Shown here piece after piece: positions 41,531 through 51,171 of a stretch of 64,000 nt of DNA. Location: assembly GCA_933822405.4 (NCBI GenBank), contig CAKOGP040002258.1, positions 110,023 to 174,022 of the forward strand, written 5' to 3'. Numbering within the stretch: the first letter of the stretch is position 1; each line of letters begins with the position of its first letter. The notes below the pieces were generated by a model, which saw only the letters and a list, made by a program, of their open reading frames with translations, was not told where the DNA came from and did not search any database. The translations under genes and the position numbers were made by a program. Origin of the DNA: Cylindrotheca closterium. Taxonomy: Eukaryota; Bacillariophyta; Bacillariophyceae; Bacillariales; Bacillariaceae.

Positions 41531-42697
41531 TCAAGCAACAATCTTTCCTCGACGCAGAGTAATGGATCTAACGTGACTGGATGATTCTTCTCCTTCTTTT
41601 TCTTCTTCTTTTATAGATTGTTTGTAAAGGTTGGGTTTGTGTGTAATGGATACCACAATGGCGCCAGATGTTTGGATCAATTTCAAAATGGAAGTTTGGA
41701 CATTTTGTACCACCGTACTGGTTTCCTTGTCCAACCATTCGTCGAGTAACAGTATAGGAGCCGGAAATGATGAAATCGTTTTGCTAGTTTCGTCGCGGTC
41801 GTCGTCATCATTTACTGCTGCTGCTGCTGCTTTCCCCGTCAAGATGCTTTCGAGACTAGCCTCTGTCATGGCACAACGATAGGCCTCCGATGGTGATAGA
41901 TCGGAACCTTTCTTGGTCAATGGAAGATCCATTAGTTCACACAACCGCTCTATTATTAGAAATAAGGTCGTTTGGCTTGATTTCTCGTCGTGATGTTGGA
42001 TGATGGTGGATGCCTTATTCATTTTCTTCAGTTTCTCTTGTAGTATCATTTGCACTGTCTGTGATCCTCGATTATTGGAATAGACTGGCTTCTGATCCAA
42101 CAGGACGGGTACTGCTGCTGGTGGCGGTAAAATTTCTGTAGCGTTGTCGTCGTCATCCTCCTCCTCCTCCTCCTCCTTGGAATAATGAGGAACCACAACA
42201 GCAATCTGTATGGTTCCAAAAGTGGGTTGTACTATTTTTCGTTCCTCCAGACCGAGAATCAGTCGCAAGAGCGTCGATTTGCCAGAGGAGGAATCCCCCA
42301 ATAACAGTACGAATTCGTGTGGTCCCAATTTCAGGCTCACATCTTGCAAGGCAAATTCTCGTCGAGGTTCGCTGGAGGTCAACGTGCGCCACAAGGTCAC
42401 CGGGTATTGGTGGGAAAGATTCGATATTTCGATGGAACAAGGATGCCAGCAGATATCACCATCATCATCATTATCATTATGATCTTCATTATCATCATTC
42501 TGGTTGCTGTTGTCGTCGGATGCACCAGAGGAGGCTTGAAGAAGAAGAAGAAGAGATGAGGAGAATGTTACAGGTATTCTGTTGTTGTTGGTGACGTGAT
42601 TATCATAATATGCATGCTGTATAGAGAAGGATTGGACAGTTATTGATCGATAAAAGCTGAGAGAAAGCAAGTACCGGTACAAGAGGACTCTTGTCAT
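41531..42697 (-). CDS. Stand-alone ABC transporter-type ATPase
   Basis: A 388-aa intronless protein. A hydrophobic N-terminus (MTRVLLYRYLLSLSFYRSI) may be a signal or anchor. The nucleotide-binding domain starts near residue 85: Walker A GDSSSGKST (134-142), signature LSPSEAYR (267-274, a degenerate LSGGQ), Walker B ILLLDE (315-320) and H-loop SITHKPN (H353). Acidic insertions (DDNSNQNDDNEDHNDNDDD at 61-79 and EEEEEEDDDD at 175-184) interrupt the fold. No membrane domain is fused, so it would partner with a separate permease or act in a non-transport role. It resembles LolD/organellar ABC-I ATPases in layout. Plastid location is possible but the cleavage motif is not clean (VQSF|S). Confidence 0.8.
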   Translation of the reverse strand: MTRVLLYRYLLSLSFYRSITVQSFSIQHAYYDNHVTNNNRIPVTFSSSLLLLLQASSGASDDNSNQNDDNEDHNDNDDDGDICWHPCSIEISNLSHQYPVTLWRTLTSSEPRREFALQDVSLKLGPHEFVLLLGDSSSGKSTLLRLILGLEERKIVQPTFGTIQIAVVVPHYSKEEEEEEDDDDNATEILPPPAAVPVLLDQKPVYSNNRGSQTVQMILQEKLKKMNKASTIIQHHDEKSSQTTLFLIIERLCELMDLPLTKKGSDLSPSEAYRCAMTEASLESILTGKAAAAAVNDDDDRDETSKTISSFPAPILLLDEWLDKETSTVVQNVQTSILKLIQTSGAIVVSITHKPNLYKQSIKEEEKEGEESSSHVRSITLRRGKIVA

Positions 42698-43286
42698 GTT
42701 ATATATACGAGTAGGTACTACAGTAGTAGTGTCATCTCATCCTTCGACGGTGTGTGTCAGCGCACCGCACGCACCGACTGACTCACTCACTCACTCACCA
42801 CTCACTCACTCTACTGGATTGTGACGCGCAACCATAAAATAACTCCATCCGCATCCACCATCCGAAACATTTCGCACTCCTCCTCGTCGAAATCCAGGAC
42901 AGAAACCAAGTTCGGTATGGTTCTCCTTTTTTGGTTTAGGGCTCACTTATTGATTTTGATACCATATATTTAGGAGAACCACAACGAAGACTTATATATA
43001 TATATATATGTTAAAGAGGCAAAAATAGCCCTATTGTGATCGTGGGACATTTGGAGCGATCAACAAAATACGTTCTAAGCCCTTTCGCCGTGGCTTTTCT
43101 GGCGTCAAAAACAGACATACCGCGATTGTCGGACATTTGAGGGACCAATCAAAAGTACGCAAGTGGTTTCTGGTTTCGCACAATGGCCTTTCGTCCCCAT
43201 ACAGTAAGTATATCTCACTTTCGGACCGTACATGTAGTAAAACCATCACAAAAACACAAAAACCGAGACGATTGATTCACAAAATA
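42698..43286. other. Divergent intergenic region with microsatellites and direct repeats
   Basis: 589 bp. An (ACTC)n microsatellite covers 42781-42811 and a (TA)n run 42992-43009. Two related 36-bp segments (GAT.GT.GGACATTTG.G...) lie at 43038-43072 and 43124-43159. It must contain the promoters of the ABC ATPase and the Cys-rich gene. Confidence 0.6.
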
Positions 43287-44193
43287 ATGCACATGATTCA
43301 ACTGATACAAGTAGTACTGAGCGTATCATCGCTCTTGTTGAGTCTGCTACTCCCTTCCATTGATGCCGCGAGTCAATGTAGCTTTCAAAACTTTTGTCCC
43401 AATGGTGTGACGAGGCCGAATGCTCTCGTGGAGGCAGCAGGAAATGGTCTCACCTGTCAAACCATATCAGTCGGGTACGAATAAAATTTTTCATGGTCTT
43501 ATTCTTTACATATTATTGACTCCACCCGAGCATCCACCAACTGGCAAACTAACATACTGCTCTTCTTGTCCCAACAGAATCAGCTTTGACATGGTACCCC
43601 CAGAAGAATGTTCTCATTTGGTCTTTGCCGAAATCTTTTGTTGTCCTCCAGAAGAAGAGTCGAATTGCTTTTTGTGCGGAAATTCCGACGACAATCTAGG
43701 TTTGTACGAGGATCGGATAGTGGAGGGCGAAACCTGTGGAGAAATCAATCGCAAACTCCAGTTGAACCCCCGTGAAAAATCGTGCAATGCCTGGAAGGGT
43801 GTCTACTATGACGACATGAAAAGTGTCGACGTCAAATCGTACTGCGGATGTCCCGGAATGCCGGCACCGAATGATTGTCAGTTGTGTGGTCGTGGTATCC
43901 CAAACGATGAAATTATGGAATTGGTGGATCCTGCTGCCCAAGTACCTGGTGCCGGCGATGGGTACAGCAACATGACCTGTTTGGAACTCTTGGAGTATGC
44001 CTCCCATGTGACATCGTCCGATACCTGTGGGACGCTGTCGACACCCGAGATCCAAGCAGCCTGTTGCGCTGGAGCTAGTACGAGTAGCGGAGCATCTAGT
44101 ACTAGGATGGCAGGTAGTACTACCATCTTTGGTACCCCCTTTTTGTCAATGGGAGCAGGAGGACTCCTTCTCCTGATGTTGTTGGTTCGGTGA
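43287..44193 (+). CDS. Cys-rich secreted, probably GPI-anchored, protein
   Basis: Two exons (43287-43474 and 43578-44193; 103-nt intron, phase 2 junction SVG|ISFD) encode 267 aa. An N-terminal signal peptide (MHMIQLIQVVLSVSSLLLSL...SIDA) is followed by about 20 cysteines in repeated modules: CFLCGNSDDNL...ETCGEI and CQLCGRGIPND...MTCLELL...CGTLSTPEIQAACC. The C-terminus has a small-residue Ser/Gly/Thr region and a final hydrophobic stretch (MGAGGLLLLMLLV), the pattern of a GPI-attachment signal. Such Cys-module proteins are abundant in diatoms and are thought to sit on the cell surface or frustule; the molecular function is unknown. The intron removal is supported by restored frame and Cys spacing. 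Confidence 0.78.
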
Positions 44194-44704
44194 TGACGAC
44201 GAATAACGACGATAACAGCAATCATCATGACGACGAGGATGATACCATGATGACAAGCTTACATGCTAGTCCTAGCGTCAATGAATGAATCGGGATTTTT
44301 GGGAAAATATTATGCTGTAGGGAATGCATAAATGAATACTACTTTTTACATTAACTTTTTTGTGTTTGATGAAGTCAAGAATGGTGTACAAGATATATAG
44401 ATATATATCGGTACCAGTATGACGGTGACTGCTTGAACTGAAACTGTGGTCGTATCGGAATCGAACAGTATACTCGCAGTCAAAGTACTAGCTAGTATTT
44501 CAATTCGTGCTGGTCATGTATTCGACTCGATCGACACGACAGACCGTCTCTCACCTCTCGCGTGTGTCAACTCATTATCCGTCATTTATTTTGCCAGTAT
44601 TTTTGTCAGCATTCAAAAAACATAAATGTCGGCATTGCTATTATATATTAATATCAAATAAAATAAAGTAAAATACAATACAATACAATACAATCATCAT
44701 CACC
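44194..44704. other. Intergenic, short pentanucleotide repeat
   Basis: 511 bp of AT-rich sequence. A run of ATACA pentamers (about four) lies at 44671-44692 immediately upstream of the glycosyltransferase ATG at 44705. No other feature. Confidence 0.5.
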
Positions 44705-44823
44705 ATGGTGTCGGAGGAAAGCAGCAACAATAATAAGGATGTGGAAAGCACCGCAGCACGTCTTACTTCACACGAAAAAGCATCAGCTGCATCCACTCCT
44801 TCTCGAGAGAATGCTTCTGCCAG

Positions 44824-44860
<37 letters not shown>

Positions 44861-45961
44861 GCGGCTCAAGAAGAACGACTCCACAAAATGTCGGGCGTCA
44901 TGGGAGTCTATGCCGCTGTCATTCTAGGGAGTCTCTTTTTTATCTACTCCATGAAAGACGTCCTTGGATATACCACACAAGATTACACGAGTGGTTTTGC
45001 CAACTATGTCACAAGTCCCTATCAATACAATACGGCCATTGAGACTGTCACATCACCAGCTGCTACTACTGCTGCTACTATCAACAAGGAAGAGGAGGAG
45101 GAAATCCATCACAGCGCAGCCATGTGCGTCATTCAAAAGTCGACGTTGAAGTATTTTGAAGAATGGATCTTGTATCATCACGCTCTTGGGTTTGAAAAAA
45201 TTTATCTCTATGACAATTCCGACGATTTTGAAGTGCAGGACTGGATTGGGAAACAATCTCAATTCATTCAAGACATTGTCAACGTGACCCATTGGCCTGG
45301 GGTCAAGCAACAAGTCAAAGCGTATTTGAATTGCTGGGGGAGGATTCGAGACGCCAAGAGTCATGCTTGGATTTCCTTTTTTGATGTGGACGAATTCGTG
45401 GTCATTAAGGATGTGAAGAAGTATCCCAAAATCATGGACCTTTTGGATTCCTTGCCGGACCATCAATATGGTTTGGCCATCAATTGGATCAATTTTGGAT
45501 ACAATGGACATTTGAAGTATGAAGACAAACCAGTTACCTTGCGCTTCCAAAATCGGGCGGTCAACGAAACGAGTTTTGTCGTCAAGTCCATGGTCCGGTC
45601 GCAGGTATCACCCAAAATGAAAAATCCGCATTGGATCAAGTACAAACTGACCAAAACCAAAAGCGTGTACATGTCTCGTGACAGTCGGGGAAATGTGGTC
45701 CAAGGACCATCCAATGAGAAACAAGAAGTCCGAGACATTGCCCTGTACCACTATATCTCGAAATCATTGGAGGAATACAAGGATCGTTGCAACCGAGGCG
45801 ACGTCTTGCGAGGTCAGGCGGATTGGGCGACCATGCCATGGTGCGAATCGGACGAAAAGGTTTTGGCAATGCTAAAGGTCAGGGAGGAGCCTGTCTTTGA
45901 CGATCGGCCATGGAAACTGTTGCAAGAACGAGTTCCAGAATACACCAAGAGGTATACGTGA
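44705..45961 (+). CDS. Glycosyltransferase family 92 protein
   Basis: A 418-aa single-exon type II membrane protein. A cytosolic Ser/Thr-rich tail (with a poly-Thr tract from an ACT repeat, residues 41-52) precedes one membrane anchor (SGVMGVYAAVILGSLFFIY, about 63-81). The luminal domain from residue 138 matches GT92/DUF23: AAMCVIQKSTLKYFEEWILY, GFEKIYLYDNSDD, the D227-V-D229-E-F metal-binding DXD motif within SFFDVDEFVV, then HQYGLAINWINFGYNGH, KSMVRSQV and IALYHYISKS. GT92 enzymes transfer galactose or related sugars in the Golgi. The family is expanded in diatoms. The specific acceptor cannot be read from sequence. Confidence 0.9.
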
Positions 45962-46326
45962 AGTGAAATGTTGACAGGACAGACAGAAGAATGATGTCAC
46001 TATCGCTAGGACTAATGGGACTGCCGAATAGATAGTCCTCGTGCTTCAGTCTCCTGAAAGAAAGAAGAGAAAGAGTGAGCTCTGTACTGATCATGGCCGC
46101 TTTTGCATATTGGCTGTATCAATATTCCCCCAACTATACGAATGAATGATTAAAATCAACTATACTGCAAGAAGTATGCTATGGCGAATGAATCAAGCCT
46201 GATTACCGTTCAAAGCCATACACAGTTATATATAAGGCACTTCTGGTATTAGATTTATTTTAAAAGCATAATAGACCATTCCACACAATAAGCGTTATTG
46301 CTCTTTCTCTGTCGTGTCACTGTTGT
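45962..46326. other. Intergenic region between convergent genes
   Basis: 365 bp between the GT92 stop and the CCDC25 stop on the opposite strand. Contains only AT-rich sequence and a 3' end for each gene; nothing else recognised. Confidence 0.5.
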
Positions 46327-47141
46327 CTACATGAAATCGTCTTCGAATTCTTCCGCGGCAGTGGCATCTACTGTAGCGTGTTGGTCCGATGCTCTAGTCA
46401 TGTAAGCTTCGTCATACAATCGATCATAAGATCGCAATTCCTTGTCTCGTTGGGCCTCCGCCTGTTGCTTTTTCTTTTCCGAGGCCAATTTCTTGTATTC
46501 GTTCTTTTTTTGTCGTTGAATTTCCTTTTCCCTCCGTTCTTGTTCCTTTTCCAAATCAGGAAACAGTTCCTTCCGCGTTCGTTCCAACTGCTTGACAATG
46601 GGAACATTCTTTTCTATCTTGACTCGACGTACATTCTCGGGACGATGATACGTGACTTGGCCCTCGACCATACCGGCTGTCTTTTTCAGATTCTTCCATC
46701 TCGTGTACACAATATGAACGGAAGGTTTCTGTCATTATGGATTTGTAATTGTATAACAAGAATTGGAATACGATTGTAAATATAGTGGTGGAGGTGAGAT
46801 CCAGCGAGGAAAAAGTAAAAAGAAAGAATGAACACAAGTTGATCACTCCTGAAAATAGCAAATAAGTGACCAATAAAACAGATCATATCATTGCATACCT
46901 TGCATCCTGCAATACTATTGGCCTTGCATAGAGAAGAGCATTGCTCTATGAGATCGTCTGATATATCATCCATTGACATTCCTGGTTTCATACGCAGGTA
47001 GACGTGTGCGGATGATAGATTGTCGACGTGAAACCAAACATCTTCGGGGAGCCCGTATTTGATCAGCTCGTCGTTTTCATATTTGTCCTTTCCCATGTAA
47101 ATCATGAACTCGCCGCAGAGTGATGTGAAGTAATACACCAT
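46327..47141 (-). CDS. CCDC25: CCDC25 homologue (NFACT-R domain, coiled coil)
   Basis: Two exons (47141-46899 and 46728-46327; 171-nt intron, phase 0, GTATGC donor) give 214 aa, close to the 208-aa human protein. The NFACT-R domain runs from [30 protein letters not shown] through [19 protein letters not shown] to [24 protein letters not shown]. The C-terminal half is the conserved charged coiled coil ([21 protein letters not shown]) ending in an acidic tail (EEFEDDFM). In eukaryotes the protein (yeast Jlp2) is linked to RNA/ribosome-associated functions and, in animals, to DNA sensing. Gene order and splice model are supported because the junction restores the VYT.W.NLKKT motif. Confidence 0.92.
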
Positions 47142-47407
47142 GATTTATTATTGTAGCTCTAGTTGTTGTAGTTGCTAGTAGAAGTAATCCAAAGTCGTCG
47201 GAAGTGTTTGGTTTGACGATTGTTTGTTTTTGTGGTTGTTGCACTGCGATTATTTATTTTCTTCATTCGTGATGATTATTTGACGTCTGGTCTGGCATTT
47301 GTACGATATCACGTCCCCCAGTGAAAAGGAGAGTGGAGTAAAAAGAGGTTACACATTGCAGCACTGCGATAGAACATGCAATAGAGCAACTATTTCCTTA
47401 AGCTTCC

Positions 47408-50400
47408 TTAGTAATCGCCGTCATCATTGTTTTCGAATGCATCTGATGCAAACATCGTGTTCCAGGAGCGCAGTTCGAAATTGAGTGCCCTGGCAGCTTC
47501 TTTCTCATCCAAGGATAATGCGCCCCATTGCCGGGACTCTTCCTTCTTCACCAAAATTGTATTACCCCACTTCTCTTCCGACCAACCTAAAACTCGACAG
47601 GATGCTTGGATTTCATCGGAGAGGGATTCCCAATCTTGTGCAATGTACAAGTATCCGCTGAACATGTCTTTCCAAGAGTGTCGATTGAACCCAAGAGTTC
47701 GTGCACCATTACATTCTTCTATGGACAAATCCTCCCACGTTCGAGTTTCCATGGGATACCAACAGGAGCCTACTGCTGCTGCTGCTGTCTCATCATCATC
47801 ATCAACTTCCCAGTTCAAGGCATTGGCTGCGTCCTTTGCTTTGGCGGGAAGTTCAGACCACGGTGTTTTCCTGTACCATTTGCCATCAAAAGCGAAATCG
47901 AGATATTCTGCGTGCGGGATGATGACAAGCGTGAGCAATAGAGTTGCAAGTTTCGTACTGGGTCCTTTGTATACTGATACTTTCTCACCTGTTGCCATTC
48001 CAGCGATCTGTAAAGCCTCCACTCGGGCAGCCTCGGCTTCCATTTGCTGCCTCTGGTCCGCTGTGAAATTGGTCGTGTTGGCCGCTGCACTACGAAGGTT
48101 GTTTGCGTACGCCAGTTCCATATCCATTGTATTTGGCGTCCGTCCAAACACTGCAATGGACCCTTTGTACACACTTTCACTAAACTTTTCAAAGTCGTTT
48201 GGTTTTTCTGGAGCCATGCCATATTCAAAGCTCAAATCTATCCCGATACTCAATGTGACTGGATGCGACTCACCAAGGTACTGCACTCCTTGTCTGTAGG
48301 CTTCTTGAAGTAAATCCAACTCACCGAGTAACGCATGAATTTGCTTGCCACGAATGGTCATTGGGTCGTCAGGACCCAATACCTCTGTCATTTCGTTCAA
48401 AAGCGCTTGGAATGCCTCAAGATTCTCCTTTGCTTCTGGGGATTCTTCATCATCACACATTTCGAACCAGGCAGCAAAGTACAACATGGAGCAACGAAGA
48501 CACTTTCGGTTCTTAGTGTCCTTGCTGTAGAACGAAAGCAACTCTTCGCGAAGACTTTGCAACAGTTCAATCGCTTCGTACCCATCCATTGCTTCTCCAT
48601 ATCTGGCAAACTCGTACAAATAATCTGCAAGTGTCAACTTTGCATCGAAAATAGCTTCCGCTTTGTCGAGGCTTTCGGAAGGCATTGTTGAGAGGGCCCA
48701 AAGCCTCTCGCGACAGCACAAAATTGCAACCTTCATGTCCGCCAGCATGGTTGGACCAAGCAAGGTCTCGAATGTTTGAAGATTTTCGAGCTCACCATTG
48801 TCACAGAAGGATTGAATCATTGCTTCCACCAGTCCAGCATATTCTCGGCCTTGAATCATCTTGGCTTGCTCCTCGAATGAATCCAATAGCTGCGTTCTTG
48901 CCTCGATGGTATCCTCGTCGCCAGACAGGAATGGCTTTAGCAGATCCAAGTAGTGCAATGCCTCTGTTTCGAAATTTTTGTACGACGCAAGGTGAACCTG
49001 GAGCTCCACAACAATCGTCGAGCCGTCTTCTGTCTTGAACAAAAGGTGGTAGACAGCGTGTCTGTAGCCAATTAAGGATGCATAGAGGTCTCCCTCCGGC
49101 ACACTTTGGAATTGATTCTTGAAGCTTACAATTTCGACTTGGCCGTCCTCGGAAAGTAGCTTCATATACTCGAACAGGCTAAACAAAGAGTCATACTCTG
49201 CGGCTGTAATGGATCCATGGATTATGTTTCGTATTCGTGAAAGATTCCCATTGTAATCGTCATTGGCCACGGTTTGAATGGATTCTTTGGATTTCAATGA
49301 TGCCTCTTCCAGTTCATAAGGATTCATTATGTCGAATTCTTTGCCTTTATCCAATGCTTCTTGAATAGAAGCAAGGTCTTGATTCTTATTGGCATGATAG
49401 ACTGGCAGTTCTTCAACGAGTCGCTCGCCAAATGCGTTAAACACTGGAAGGATTTCCTCCGCAAGACCATAGATATCATCCACGGCAAGATCAGATTCTC
49501 CATTGAACATAGCAAGGGCTTCCGATTCACTCTCTGCGATATTTTGGTACAACGACAATTTGGCTGGCCCTACTCCAACAGTCTTTAGTACATCTTGAAG
49601 GTCCCAGAATGGAAGCAATTTGTCAATCATAGCCCGCACTGGGCTATTGTCACTCACTTTTAGTTGCTGTTCCAGCAAACTTGGGTCTATTTCAGTGCTG
49701 GACCCCTCTTTGCACAAAGAAGTCAGTATTGCTTCCATGCCCAGTAGCTCCTCATCACCATCAGTCTTTTCCAAATCCACATCCAAACGAAACTCTTTCA
49801 CATGAGCTCCCAGAGATGTTAAGAGATTCATCCGCTCTTCCACCACATCCATGTTTCCCATAAAGAATTGCCGGAAATAGCCATAATAATAGTGACTCAT
49901 CGGCTTGTGGACAATCACTTGGGCCAAATGTACCTGCAATTCGACAATCATGGCATGACCAGTCGTTTCATTGCGGACTTGCAGATTAAACAGCGCGTCT
50001 CGATAACCACTAAAAGTTGGAGATTGAAAGCGATTCTTGAATCGAATGACTTTGATGTGGGTAAAGGCGTCGTCAGCGCTGCTTTCTTCTGTTTTAAGAA
50101 GGGTGCTCAATAAAGTGGCCAGCTGAACTTCAGAATTGACAACCACCGAGGCTCGGGCCAAGTCTACAATGCGCAAGGTGTTACCGTCGTATTCATTGCG
50201 AATCTTCTCTTCTGCCCTTGACTTGGATTTGAGTGGTGCCGACTTGTACTTTGGATAGTGAGAATGAGATTCATCGTCATCGTCGTCGCCGTCAGCTCCT
50301 TCAGCATCCTTGATCTTTTTCACTAATGCTTTTCCAAAAGCATCCAACAGTGGTTTGATTTCATTCTGGGCAATCTCCAAAATGACTTGCAGCCTCTCTC

Positions 50401-50599
50401 CAATGGAAAACGACTGTGGATTTACCGATGCTTCTCGAAGTAGATTTTCATCTTGCAACGGCTTGACACCCTTTCCTACGGGATCGTAGAAAGATGCCAA
50501 ATCTTCGGGGAGGACCGTGGCTGCCACAGTATCCAAATCATCTCGAACCGACAAGAAGCCAGCAAGTTGTGACAAGAATTGTTTGGTCCTGTTTTTCAT
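47408..50599 (-). CDS. Protein with two RelA/SpoT-like domains, TPR-like region and W-repeats
   Basis: A 1063-aa single-exon protein starting at the ATG at 50599 (MKNRTKQFLSQL). Domain 1 (about residues 130-250) has RIVDLARASVVV, FKNRFQSPTFSGYRD and IVELQVHL; domain 2 (about 440-560) has RIRNIIHGSITA, FKNQFQSVPEGD, GYRHAVY and VVELQVHL. These follow the second half of the RelA/SpoT (p)ppGpp synthetase fold. The metal-binding Asp seen in domain 1 (IVDLA) is replaced by Asn in domain 2 (IRNII), so domain 2 is probably inactive. Residues 610-850 are helical and TPR-like (AEAIFDAKLTLADYL...GEAMDGYEAI). The last 140 residues hold four Trp-rich repeats of the form W..L...E...A..LG....W. No targeting signal. 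Related in domain type to the gene at 29300. Confidence 0.82.
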   Translation of the reverse strand: MKNRTKQFLSQLAGFLSVRDDLDTVAATVLPEDLASFYDPVGKGVKPLQDENLLREASVNPQSFSIGERLQVILEIAQNEIKPLLDAFGKALVKKIKDAEGADGDDDDDESHSHYPKYKSAPLKSKSRAEEKIRNEYDGNTLRIVDLARASVVVNSEVQLATLLSTLLKTEESSADDAFTHIKVIRFKNRFQSPTFSGYRDALFNLQVRNETTGHAMIVELQVHLAQVIVHKPMSHYYYGYFRQFFMGNMDVVEERMNLLTSLGAHVKEFRLDVDLEKTDGDEELLGMEAILTSLCKEGSSTEIDPSLLEQQLKVSDNSPVRAMIDKLLPFWDLQDVLKTVGVGPAKLSLYQNIAESESEALAMFNGESDLAVDDIYGLAEEILPVFNAFGERLVEELPVYHANKNQDLASIQEALDKGKEFDIMNPYELEEASLKSKESIQTVANDDYNGNLSRIRNIIHGSITAAEYDSLFSLFEYMKLLSEDGQVEIVSFKNQFQSVPEGDLYASLIGYRHAVYHLLFKTEDGSTIVVELQVHLASYKNFETEALHYLDLLKPFLSGDEDTIEARTQLLDSFEEQAKMIQGREYAGLVEAMIQSFCDNGELENLQTFETLLGPTMLADMKVAILCCRERLWALSTMPSESLDKAEAIFDAKLTLADYLYEFARYGEAMDGYEAIELLQSLREELLSFYSKDTKNRKCLRCSMLYFAAWFEMCDDEESPEAKENLEAFQALLNEMTEVLGPDDPMTIRGKQIHALLGELDLLQEAYRQGVQYLGESHPVTLSIGIDLSFEYGMAPEKPNDFEKFSESVYKGSIAVFGRTPNTMDMELAYANNLRSAAANTTNFTADQRQQMEAEAARVEALQIAGMATGEKVSVYKGPSTKLATLLLTLVIIPHAEYLDFAFDGKWYRKTPWSELPAKAKDAANALNWEVDDDDETAAAAVGSCWYPMETRTWEDLSIEECNGARTLGFNRHSWKDMFSGYLYIAQDWESLSDEIQASCRVLGWSEEKWGNTILVKKEESRQWGALSLDEKEAARALNFELRSWNTMFASDAFENNDDGDY

Positions 50600-51171
50600 A
50601 ATGGACAATACTCAATACTATTCATCAGTAATAGTACCTTTGTGGTGAAGAGCCAAACCTATGACTCGGGAGTGAAGGAAAACCTCGCCTTCATCAATAT
50701 TTTTTCGGATCTTTTTTTACCGTGCAACTGGTATACCGGTACCGCAGTACCGGTGATATATCACCGCAAACGAAAGTTATGGGATTATGGTTTTATTTCG
50801 GGGAATTGGGTGTTTTTTTTTTGTTTCGGTCTGACCAACCAACCGTATTTCACCATAGTTTTTACCACGAACCCCGACTGCCATTTTCGCGGCAGAAACT
50901 TCCAGTCCTCCCAAAGTTTTCACCCGACAACCAAGAATAGAACCACAACACCCTGAGTATTGCATCGATAATCTATTATAATCTAAACTTCCGATTCACA
51001 TGTATATCCTTTTTTTTAAATTTCCCTCTAACGGTCGCATCTTCATCGCATCATTGAGAAAATAAATCTTTGCGATATTATATATACGATGCGATTTTAT
51101 CCCTCTGAACGATCCTCTTCGACATCCATCAGGCATTTATTCTATCTCATTGCCCTGGCCAGAAGAGTGAA
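50600..51171. other. Divergent intergenic region
   Basis: 572 bp between divergent start codons. Contains overlapping GTACCGGTAC-type palindromes at 50732-50755 and poly-T runs. A 125-codon frame here has no recognisable features. Confidence 0.5.

Noticed and set aside
43031..43249. 72-codon minus-strand frame upstream of the Cys-rich gene
   Set aside because: It overlaps the promoter repeats and has no recognised features.
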